Assembly (NCBI GenBank): GCA_964017235.1
Contig: OZ024929.1
Span: 161,061,609 to 161,125,608, forward strand
DNA: 64,000 nucleotides
Origin: Sabellastarte sp. h YS-2021
Taxonomy: Eukaryota; Annelida; Polychaeta; Sabellida; Sabellidae
Direction: 5' to 3'
Positions within the stretch are counted from its first letter, which is position 1, and each line of letters opens with the position of its first letter. Positions 1-9,665 of the stretch are shown here, one piece after another. A program made the translations under genes and the position numbers. Under the pieces are notes generated by a model, which was given only the letters and a program-made list of their open reading frames with translations, ran no database searches and had not been told where the DNA came from.

Positions 1-1490
1 ATGTTTTTTGCACTCTTTTCATAAAAAGTATGGTGTTATTTTATTTATCATTGAATTAATGTGGTGGATAATTAAAGTATAACGACCTTTGACACATTTC
101 AGAAAGATGTTATCTACTCGTATTATGTTGTTATCTCTATATGGGATTTTATTGTATATCTATATTCAGTGCAATATATCCATCACTACCGGACTCAAAG
201 TGCTATTTGACCTATGTGACTGATCAAATACATCCAAGGCTCTCAAGCGATTGACATACCCTAACTGAAAGACAGATACTCAGGGATGACCATTTTTCAA
301 CATCCCTAAAGTTCTGTAGTCTGCCACTGGTCAGAGGACCCAATGGCAGAGGACCACCATTTTAAGCGGTTACTGAGCTACTATGTATCTGCCTGTACGT
401 GGGATTAAACCCATTTCTTTTATGTTACCGCTAGTCCACAGAGATAGGTTATTCAGGAAGTTTTCCTACTGTACACTCGGTAAAAAATACTATTGAAAAT
501 GTGTCAAGTACGTGCTGTTGATGGTTGATTTGGCAGTTAACCCTTAGTTTTCTTGAACAACTGATAAACCCATTTTGATGACCCAAGTTCGAGCAAACAT
601 TTTTAAACTTATTTTACTATTTTTGTCAGGGGTAGTATACATATTAGAAGAATTTGTGATTTTTCTTGCTATTTTGGTATCACCCCAAAATACTCAAAAA
701 AAAAACCACAACACAAATCCACAAATTCAGTTTGGTGCATGAAAATGGTTTCAAATGATAAAAGACAAACTCCTGGATATTTTGTTGTTTCAGGGAAATA
801 AGGTTTCTGTAAAAATGATGAATTATTTAAACCTGTCAGTGATCAGCAGTGATGCTACACTGTCACTGATGATTCATCGAGCACATGTTGAGCTGTTTCA
901 TCACCAGTGTACAGTCATAAAGTATCTCCTTCCGGTGGTTGTTATTTACCTTTAGCCTTGTTTAATTTTTTTTGCAAATAAATTGTCCTGGTAGAAATGC
1001 TCTAAACCAAGTGGATTACTCGGAAAGTGACATTAGCAATTCGGTGATTAACAAGAAGATAAATCAAACCATAAAGAACTAGTTTAAGTGGTTAACTTAT
1101 AAATCTGCAATATTTACTCCACCCTGGGTAATGCATTGTTGGCCTCAGGAAAGATACAAGGTATTGATTATTTTTCATGTACTTTTTATTTATTAAGCAA
1201 TAGCTTGCCAGTAATTACCACAGGTAACTATTTTAGTTGTTACCACCGGTAGAGCTTTCTACTTCTGAATACTTGCCCAATAAATCAGGTGTTACTGTCT
1301 GCTCCTGTTTCTGAATCTTGCTGGAATTACGTAGAATTTAATGACAAGAAACAATATATTTAAAAAAACCTAAGACAATTGTGATATTTTTAGTTGTGAT
1401 CTAGGGTTACGAGATAACGTCCATAGTGTTAAAGAATGGTTTGATTAGCAACAGACACATAAAGTAAATGCGAAGCCACTGTTGTAGTCA
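1..1490. other. Intergenic, no gene seen
   Basis: AT-rich sequence with frequent stops in all frames. The longest open frame (66 codons near 755-955) shows no recognisable motif. A short A-run lies near 696. I see no splice-bounded exon or mobile-element protein here. Confidence 0.6.
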
Positions 1491-1960
1491 AAATTGTTTG
1501 TGAATCCTGTATGAAATTTTATCCTGGAACTAATGCAATTAATTACTAATGACACATGTATTCTTGTTATGTGTTTTGCCCTAGAACTATTGAACTAAAT
1601 CATTTAAGACATATGCAGTGTGGTCCTATAACCTTCCTGCAAGGAATTATATACACAGTTTTGTTCCAAACCTGCTGAAATACATGATCCAGGACATATA
1701 CTGGTTTACTATGGTTTTGTCTCACTGACTTCTGAAATCAATTACCTAGGACATACACAGTCTTGTAATGACTTTTATCCTGCAACTAATTCCTTGGAAC
1801 TTATAGAGTCTGTAAGGCGTTTTCTTCAACAATTCCTGAAACTAGTTAAGGAAATAGTCACATAAACAGTCTTGTAATTGGCTTGTCCCGCAACTTCTGA
1901 AATGAATTTACTAAGAACATATAGAGCCTTGTTCAAAACTTATTAAATTATTAATGTCCA
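1490..1960. repeat. Degenerate tandem repeat, unit roughly 60 bp
   Basis: The phrases 'aggacatatac', 'aggacatacacagtcttgta', 'cataaacagtcttgtaat' and 'agaacatatagagccttg' recur at roughly 50-100 bp spacing. Each is followed by a 'ctgaaa' or 'ctaatt' segment, as in 'acttctgaaatcaattacc' and 'acttctgaaatgaatttac'. This looks like an old, diverged minisatellite. The exact unit length is uncertain. Confidence 0.5.
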
Positions 1961-2439
1961 ATAGCTACTAAACGATCCCTCAGGCAGTTTGCATTCAGAG
2001 GATTTGATCCAAAGATTAAGTATCTATTTGGCAATGATATCATGAGCAGTCCTTAACTAGGTGCTCCAACCCAATGATAAAGTTCAGTGTGAACCCAATA
2101 GTTCTGACTTCCATGTCCAGTAAGTGTGCAAGACAAATAACAGATTTAGTTTGCGATTTTATTTTTACATGCTAGTAAATATATCATGTATTAATGGTTA
2201 TTATCAACATAAAAGAGGATTTTAAATGTGAAGAAGACAGATTTTAAACCACCATACATGACATAAGTGTAAAAGTTGACATAAATAAGAGTACAATAAA
2301 AGTAATACAGTCATAGTACAATAAAGTAATACTACCAAAGTAATATGAATGCCATCAATACTACTCAATACTCAGCATGGGTGAGAATCCACTCAGTGAG
2401 TCATTTTACCATCAAGTGAACACAGTGTTAGTTATGGTA

Positions 2440-2920
2440 AGTGAGTCAGATCAAGAAGGGGTAGCCGGGGTCCGCCTGGTCCGCCTTATTTCCCAGCACA
2501 TATTAAACACTTGATGGGAAAGTAGCAAAATATCTCTGTTATGCCTGAAGACTTCAAGTTAAAACTCCTCCTAGAGATGAGATGTAAGAGTACAGCCTAC
2601 AGGAGACTTGGTCAAATTGGTGGGTGGAGGGCAGGGTCAGCCTGGGCCGCCAGAAATCTCAAAATCATGGTAGCTCACATCAATCCGGTTGGAGACCTCC
2701 CTGCAAGCAAGATGAACTGCAGGGGTCCAAGTTACCATATAGCTGCTCTGTTGAGTTTAGGTTCTTGGGAGAGCTGACCAAGAGTATTGGAAGTTTGTCA
2801 AATGTGTACAGGGCAGGCGGGGCAGGATCAGTCGGGGCCACCTATAATCTACATCAACCTAGAAAGGGGTCCTCCCTGGAAGTGAGAAAGCTCGCCAGGG
2901 GTCAAGATTTCTGAAATTCT
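2440..2920. repeat. GC-richer diverged repeat block
   Basis: Related G-rich phrases recur at about 2461 ('gccggggtccgcctggtcc'), 2634 ('cagggtcagcctgggccgcc') and 2824 ('caggatcagtcggggccacc'). Two overlapping short ORFs here are by-products of the GC-rich composition. No protein family is recognisable. Confidence 0.35.
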
Positions 2921-2929
2921 ATTCCTGTC

Positions 2930-3180
2930 TACATAAGAATCAATCCTTATGTTATATCCTTTAAGACACATCTTAAGACTCATTTCTTCAACCCAACCTT
3001 CCCGACTCAGTATTCTTTCCTCTATTTAAACCCACGGCCCTGGATTACTTACCTTCTTGGCCCATGACTATCCCCTTGGGTTTTTTGTTTTTGTTTTGTT
3101 TGTGGCTAATTCAGTGGACTGAATACCCCATTGTGGGGAAGATATTGCATATGCAACCCGTAGATTAGATTACATGATTT
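2930..3180 (+). mobile_element. 3' end of a CR1/Jockey-like LINE (fragment)
   Basis: One frame reads as the short Lys/Thr/His/Phe-rich tail ('KTHLKTHFFNP') that typically ends CR1/Jockey-type LINE ORF2 proteins. A 3' UTR-like stretch follows, ending in 'tagattagattacatg'. Only the extreme 3' end is present, as expected for a 5'-truncated insertion. The clade assignment is tentative. Confidence 0.45.
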
Positions 3181-5500
3181 GGATACACTTCACTATGAAA
3201 TACTCTTATCATGGCACACACTCTGACTGACTTTCAAACAGAACATCTGCCCCCCCCCCCCCACACACACACATATAACCATATAACTTGTTTCTATCAA
3301 TTAGTCAAAGACTATTAATCTTCTCTCTTTGATATCAAATACAGATAAAATAGCTGCGACAAACGGACTCAATAACCATTCATCAGCTTGAATTTCCTCC
3401 ACATTCTTCCACATACAACTTATACCTGAATATCCTTATACTTGGTCATTTAGAATAAAATAGTGTTGTTCCGGAAAGAATCATTTTTATTTTATTTCAT
3501 CAGTACTTTTATCTTCGATTCATCAAAGTCAAAGTTAAGATTTTTTTTCAAAAGTTCACCAAAGTCAAAATGCATCATACGTTGATAAGTCTTGTGGACT
3601 TTTTAATGCTTGCTATTTTAGACTTTTTAATGCTTAATGTTGGATCTTGTAATCTCTAGGCACCGAACAAAAAGCAATGATTTAAGAGCCTAGAAATAAC
3701 ATTCATCAAAAACTACATAGTGGAGACTTTTTTCAGACAAAATGGAACAAGATACAAAACATCGAGTGCAAAATTGTGTCGGTGAAATATTGAAACAAAT
3801 ACAGAAAAATATCACTCTAAAATTGAACTAAGATGGACAACAGAAAAGGTAAATGTTACATCCCATTCCTGACAACCTTAATTCATAAAAAATGACAAAA
3901 GCTCCGATAAAGAAATAACAATAAGCTCCAATTAATGTTAGCTGACTTCAACGTATCTTCAAGTGCGACAAATCACTCGCTATTATTTTGATTGAGCTGT
4001 TCTATTCCCGATCCTTTCCCAACTTTTGGGTCAGGCGCCAAAAATTTCAAGTTGGATTCAATTTGGTTTGGAAAATTGCAGTTGGTAACCATCTAACTGA
4101 CAAGTCACAATACTCCATGGATTGTGCTACTGACCAATCCCACTGGTACCTAAAGGTTGTGAGTTAACCCCCCCCCCCCCCCCACCCGCCAAAAAAAAAA
4201 AAAAAAAAAAAAAATATTAGTTACATCACAACAAGAGTGAAAGAGATAGGTTATATATCGTACCCCCTCCCCCCAAAAATGACGTCATAAGACAAATAAG
4301 ACCATAAAAAGTCGCTGGGATAAGAGTGTTTGAAAACTGGGACTACAAACTCAGGATCCCTTGCTTTCCCAAATCATACAATACCTTTTACCATCAACAA
4401 TATTATGTTTGTGACTGGGTTGGTTGGGGAGGCAACCTTAAAAAATGGAATTGGTCTATTGAAATTAGATAGGAATGTAGCTCTGTATATGGGCCCTACT
4501 TGGTACAATTTCGCCCTGATGGTGAATTCTTTCACTCAAACAACGTCCCTGAGGTCTTTTTGCTGCAATTAATTAGATTCAATTTAAAATGAACAGTTCT
4601 GAACTTCTCTGACCTATTCAGATGAACAATGTGAACTCGCGTGGGCGTTTATTTTACACGTGCTTCTGTTAAGCACTGTACTGTATTATTACCAGTAATA
4701 GATAGATGTTCAGACAACGTTCTGTGATTTCCATTCCGACTGAAATTTTTCACTTGCGTGCAGGGAAGTGAAAAAATGACTAACAAAGCCTATTATCTAT
4801 ACAATTACAAGCAAATGAAAATCGGGTCTAATGCAAACATATTTACCATTGCATGTAGATTTTCAAGACCTTTAAGGCCAGGTTTAAACTGAGATATTTT
4901 CTTTTCTAAAACCAAATTCCGAACATAATTTTAATTCATTGTATCTTCTTAAGTATGATAAAAGAAATCATTGTAAAGTTTTCTTAACTGAAATGTTAAC
5001 TTATACTTGTTGTATTACTATGAAGGTTTTTTTCTCATTACATATCATTTTTTGCCAACTCAGCAAAATAAAGAAATGAACTGTTCAACACTAGATTTAA
5101 GTATTCAGTTAATAATTATTTGTTACATATTTACATAGTTCTTCTGGTACTTAATCTAAGCTTTTACTCAATCGAGTTATTTAAAAAATACTGCTACAAG
5201 ACTCCATAAAAAGCAAAAATTTCAGTGGCCTACCAGTTATCAAAGTTTGACTCATGATTTCTTCTCTCACATCTTTGTAGTGGTGAATTCAACTTTTAAC
5301 CATGGCTATCTGTGAAAAACATTAAAGAACTTATCCATTGTCCCCTCCCCCACCCGGGTAGTATATTGGTTGTGCTTGTCACAACGTTTCAGTTAAGGGC
5401 TGGGTTGTTGAAAATTCTTGTATTTCAAGTCAGTACGCTCTACCAAGTCAAATGTTTAATTAATGTTAATTATTCAGTGTAAAATTTTCATTCCCTGGCT
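3181..5500. other. Intergenic with homopolymer tracts
   Basis: Contains a C-run at about 3250-3263, a long C-run followed by an A-run at about 4170-4214, and otherwise AT-rich sequence. The 80-codon ORF at 4330-4572 has no recognisable motif. No gene is supported. Confidence 0.5.
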
Positions 5501-5895
5501 GTTTTATATAACTAGTGTCAACTTATCCTGGCATGTGTTTCAGTGGTGCCTGTATCACTAATTAGGGTAATTGTCTGTACTTTAAGTTACTTCTCCAGCC
5601 AGGCCATATGCTGTTTAATTTCTATTGTGTCAGTGTCAATACCAGTTTCTTGTCTTGGATAAGTACTATAAAGGTCATGTACCAGGTCATAACCTCAGAG
5701 TGAGGTAACAAGTAGAGTTACAGTAAGATCAGTGCAGTAAAGGTCATATTCGAGGTCAAATCCTCGGCTTAAATTGAGAAGTGAGATTGTATGAAACGCA
5801 GAGAAACACTTGTTTGAGGTTTTTTATTTACATGTTAGTAAACATTTAAAATTTTCGAAATAAATAAAAGGAAATTTTAAAGCACCAAACCCCAA

Positions 5896-6885
5896 CTAAA
5901 GAGTGGAGGGGACGGTGGAAGCAAAAGTGTTAGGAATGATGGAAGCAGCTTGGGAAGTGTTCTGGAGGTAGGTCCAGACAGAAGAGCTTTTCCAAAGACC
6001 ATGGGCCATGATGTTTTGAATGGCCACATTGTGATCAAATGCATAGGTGGCCCCTGACCTGCGAAAAGTATGGAACCCATGCCCCAAGGGGGAGATGTTT
6101 CTAATGGTAAGGATCTGCTTCAAAGCATACCTGATGTGTGAGTCAATTACTTGATTGTAAGGTGGATAGCTATTAGCAAACAAGGGGGCTGAATGATCCA
6201 GATGTCTGGAAGAGATGAGGGCCTTAAGGGCCCTGACAGGACACAGAAAGATGTTATCTAATTCTGGGAGTTGTATAACATGATGGGATTTGTGTTCCTG
6301 AAGGGTCTTAGTCCATTTTATCAGGAGGTGAGCTCCCGGGGGAGCAAAAACAAGGTCCCTATGCAAAAAATGTTTATCTGGGTGGAATTTTGATAATGAG
6401 TGGGGAGCAAAATTTGACATACGAAGGAAACCAAAGTATGCAGTAAGAAAGATAGATCTGAAAAGAATGGGGTCAGACAAGATGTCACAGGATGCTGATA
6501 TGTCATACAGAGTCTTTATATCAAAGATACCCCTAGGGGTAGGGGCAAATTTTGAATTAATTGAAATACTCCTAAGGTATCTGTGAACGGTGTGATGATA
6601 TATATTAGAGCTGTCAATGCGAAACTGCTTAGCCATAGAAGCTAGGGAGGAGAGGTAATTTTTGATGACCTTGGGTGATAGGGAATTGACATAAAGGTAT
6701 TCCAGGAAGATAAGGATGTTGTGAACAGATAATGACACAGGCAGATTCATAAAAACCATGAATGCTATAAAAGTTTTGAAATGCAATAAATGTGACGCCG
6801 TGGTTGACGGTCTGTAAGCTTGTCCCAACCTCAGCAATGCAGCCTGGATCAAAGGTGTAGAGGTGTCTGTAGCACCTGAAATCAT
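5896..6885 (-). CDS. Tyrosine recombinase of DIRS-like element
   Basis: 329 codons. The ATG overlaps the pol stop as ATGA (6885-6882). The N-terminal part (residues about 10-110) resembles a SAM-like, core-binding domain. The catalytic domain carries R155 ('AYFGFLRMSNF'), H272-x-x-R275 ('HTFRRSGAT') and the nucleophile Y306 ('SVWTYLQ'), the R...HxxR...Y signature of phage-integrase-type recombinases. In DIRS elements this enzyme inserts a circular DNA intermediate, usually without target-site duplication. The overlapping start suggests translational coupling to pol. All catalytic residues are present, so it may be functional. Confidence 0.87.
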   Translation of the reverse strand: MISGATDTSTPLIQAALLRLGQAYRPSTTASHLLHFKTFIAFMVFMNLPVSLSVHNILIFLEYLYVNSLSPKVIKNYLSSLASMAKQFRIDSSNIYHHTVHRYLRSISINSKFAPTPRGIFDIKTLYDISASCDILSDPILFRSIFLTAYFGFLRMSNFAPHSLSKFHPDKHFLHRDLVFAPPGAHLLIKWTKTLQEHKSHHVIQLPELDNIFLCPVRALKALISSRHLDHSAPLFANSYPPYNQVIDSHIRYALKQILTIRNISPLGHGFHTFRRSGATYAFDHNVAIQNIMAHGLWKSSSVWTYLQNTSQAASIIPNTFASTVPSTL

Positions 6886-9506
6886 ATATTAAAATCAAGT
6901 TTAAACATTTCTGGTGATACTTTGTCCCAGGTGCATGTCTTACTGAGGTGGTTCAGTAAGACAGGGTCGACAGGGCTGCCTGAGTGTAACCTGGAAAGTA
7001 AGTCAGCCTCTGCATTGTCTTTACCTCTGACATGGTCGACCTGCAATAAAATGTCGTATGATGCAGCAAGCAGCCAGGCATTCCTGTCACAAATAGCTAA
7101 AAATGCATCTTTGGTCTTATGGGTTTTTATCACCTGGACAACAGCAAGGTTGTCACAAAATATATGGATGGAAGAATGACGCCATAAATGACCCCACATT
7201 CGCAGGGCAATAACAATGTTCCACATCTCTAAGTGGACGATGGTGAGGGGAAAATTGGGTATGTGAATGACAGGGGTTGAGTAGACCCTACCGTTCCAAA
7301 TGGCCCCTAGGCCAGACAAACAGGCGTCGAGATGTAAGGAATCTAATTTAGGGATAGGGACTTTCCTAAAGAATGTGACACTGTTGAAAGCAGGGAGGAA
7401 TTTGATGAACCATTGAATGTCCTTGAAGAAATCCTCAGTAAGATATATCCTAGATTTATGAGAGTTGTTCCTAAATAAGGCAAGGATCCTGTTAATGAAT
7501 GACCTGGCAGGGGAAACACATTTGTGGATGTATATGAGCTTACCCAAAAGGGACTGATAGGACTTTTTTGATAGGAATTTCTTAGTAGCCACTTGGCAGC
7601 AAGCTTCATGAATGCTATGTAGTTTGTCTGGTGCTATGCTAAGGGTACCGTCAGGGATACTAACTGTGATACCTAAGCAAGTGAGAGTGTCGCATGGTGG
7701 AGTTTTCTTGGCAGGATTCATGGGGAGACCTAACTTATCCAGCAAACCAGATAATTGGTCAAATTGCTTTGTTGCTTGGTCTCTAGGGGCCACAACAATG
7801 AAATCATCAATATATGGGGTTATGACGCACCCAGACGACGCCATGACGTAAGATATTGCGTCAGCGACCATCTGAAACGCTGCGGACCCGTGGGTCCAGC
7901 CGAACGCGACGCCAGCGTCGACGTAAAGGGCGTCATCCCAACATAAACCAAACTTGAGGGCATCCACAGGGTCAACCCTGAGGTTCCTAAATGCTCTGGC
8001 TACATCAATTTTAAACAGCAATGGATCTTCAACTTCAAGAATACGTTCGACTATGTCATCCACAGATGGAAATTTGAGAGTGAAGGACCTACCGTCAAAT
8101 CTGACCTTGTCGACGCAGTCATTTACCGATTGGCCCTTGGGATGTGAAAGATTCAAAATAACTCGCCTGTCATTGGTGTCCTTGGGTCTGGTAAGGAGGG
8201 GGGAACAGTGATAATTTCCATCAGCAATATAATTAGAAGGGCCCAAAATGGTGCCAAAGCCCTGTTCCTTCTTTATGTATTTCGCAACAGCCTGGGGGTA
8301 TTGAATAGCAGAATGATGGTTTACCACTGTGGTATTTTTGAGGGAATCAGGGCGGTTAATAGACAGTGGAAACCCAAATTTTATATACTGGAGTAGATGA
8401 CCATCAGGATAAGTACTGAGTACATCCTCCCAGGCTTCAACATTCATCTTTGAAACAATGGGAATGCGTGCACATTTGTAATTAGGGACTCCTGTGGATC
8501 TAACTATGTTTGCAACCTCAATGCATTTCCCGATGGAGTCAATGAGTACTGGGGGCCTATCAGGGCCTATGAACTCAAATGTTACGTTATCATGGCTCAG
8601 GAAACCAACATTTTTCCCTTTAATATAAGCATCATGGTCAACTTGAGGTATTTGAAACCCAGTGTCATGTAGTAGAGCAGTAATGCTGTTGGGGGTAGAT
8701 CCTGTGTCTGAAGCGTCAACTAATGCGTCAGGTAACTGTAATTTGTCACTAGAACATTGCAAGTCCATGAACATACATAATTCATCGATAACACATTCCA
8801 TATACTGAGTATAATCCATATTAAACGTCACATGGGACCAAAGGTCCTTATTATAGTCATGGTACACCTGCTCAGGTGTCAGGTCTACATACATGTCATT
8901 GGTCGTACTGTGACTGCAGAAAACAACATTAACTGACACTTTCCCTACAACATGTAAGGGACCTATGTCCCCAGCATCACATATGTGAAAGAATGAGTTA
9001 CCAGACTGGTCATACCATAAATAATAAAAGCCAGAATCCCGACCCTTGGGGTCATGTAAATATACCACCTGACAGCTATACACAGTCTCCAAAGGTAACA
9101 TAATATCAACAGCACATAACACTGGCAAAAGTACTGGCGTTACAGCCCCATAATTCCAACATTCATGTGTGGAATGACACTGATAGTTACAGAAGTAAAT
9201 ATTACCCACATTTGGGTGTACAATACCATCAGCAATATTTGTATTCCACTGATAGTTAATGTTAGTCTCACTACAAACGTCATACTGCACAATACTATTT
9301 ACATTTAAAGTAGAAGATGACTGACACTCGCGACCAACATAATGACCCTTTGTGTGATTAAAATTGTTTCCATGAATGTGATCACTGAAAAATCGTGGCC
9401 CAATATTAGCCATATTATTATGGTCAAGGTTGCTACTGTGTGTAATCAGCTGATTGAGTGCAGAAATGTTACAATTATAAAAATTAGGGTCATGATGACG
9501 GTGCAT
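6882..9506 (-). CDS. pol: Reverse transcriptase / RNase H (pol) of DIRS-like element
   Basis: 874 codons from the first ATG. The same frame is open for 52 more codons upstream, back to the Gag stop. Residues 1 to about 380 form a His/Asn/Cys-rich extension without a recognisable domain. The RT follows, with 'FKIDVARAFRNL' (first catalytic Asp), 'FGWTHGSAAFQ' and the palm motif YIDD at 565-568. The RNase H domain has 'LHLDACLSGLGAIW' (D727), 'HLEMWN' (E760) and 'FCDNLAV' (D785), and ends with a 'DNAEADLLSR' segment. This is the typical DIRS RT-RH fusion, which copies element RNA and removes the template. The stop codon overlaps the start of the recombinase ORF. No frameshift or internal stop is seen. 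Confidence 0.88.
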   Translation of the reverse strand: MHRHHDPNFYNCNISALNQLITHSSNLDHNNMANIGPRFFSDHIHGNNFNHTKGHYVGRECQSSSTLNVNSIVQYDVCSETNINYQWNTNIADGIVHPNVGNIYFCNYQCHSTHECWNYGAVTPVLLPVLCAVDIMLPLETVYSCQVVYLHDPKGRDSGFYYLWYDQSGNSFFHICDAGDIGPLHVVGKVSVNVVFCSHSTTNDMYVDLTPEQVYHDYNKDLWSHVTFNMDYTQYMECVIDELCMFMDLQCSSDKLQLPDALVDASDTGSTPNSITALLHDTGFQIPQVDHDAYIKGKNVGFLSHDNVTFEFIGPDRPPVLIDSIGKCIEVANIVRSTGVPNYKCARIPIVSKMNVEAWEDVLSTYPDGHLLQYIKFGFPLSINRPDSLKNTTVVNHHSAIQYPQAVAKYIKKEQGFGTILGPSNYIADGNYHCSPLLTRPKDTNDRRVILNLSHPKGQSVNDCVDKVRFDGRSFTLKFPSVDDIVERILEVEDPLLFKIDVARAFRNLRVDPVDALKFGLCWDDALYVDAGVAFGWTHGSAAFQMVADAISYVMASSGCVITPYIDDFIVVAPRDQATKQFDQLSGLLDKLGLPMNPAKKTPPCDTLTCLGITVSIPDGTLSIAPDKLHSIHEACCQVATKKFLSKKSYQSLLGKLIYIHKCVSPARSFINRILALFRNNSHKSRIYLTEDFFKDIQWFIKFLPAFNSVTFFRKVPIPKLDSLHLDACLSGLGAIWNGRVYSTPVIHIPNFPLTIVHLEMWNIVIALRMWGHLWRHSSIHIFCDNLAVVQVIKTHKTKDAFLAICDRNAWLLAASYDILLQVDHVRGKDNAEADLLSRLHSGSPVDPVLLNHLSKTCTWDKVSPEMFKLDFNI

Positions 9507-9665
9507 TTGTGGACAATACTCTAAAATATCAGTTGCATTCGATGATACAGTATTTTCCCCATTAACCGCCCTATTTAAATTATCAGTGTCCCCACCCCCC
9601 AGTTCCAGATAATTACAATCGTCCCTAAAAGTTCCTACTGGTCCAGGTGATGAAATATCATATTA
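9507..9665 (-). promoter_or_regulatory. In-frame TAA between gag and pol with open 52-codon linker
   Basis: The gag frame ends at TAA (9665-9663). The following 52 codons contain no stop and run in the same frame into the first pol ATG at 9506. The context is AAA-TAA-TAT. This layout fits stop-codon readthrough or reinitiation. It could also be one nonsense mutation in what was a single Gag-Pol frame. Confidence 0.6.

Noticed and set aside
6321-8396. Short ORFs on both strands across the DIRS recombinase and pol genes
   Set aside because: Shadows of the 329- and 874-codon frames, which carry all catalytic motifs.
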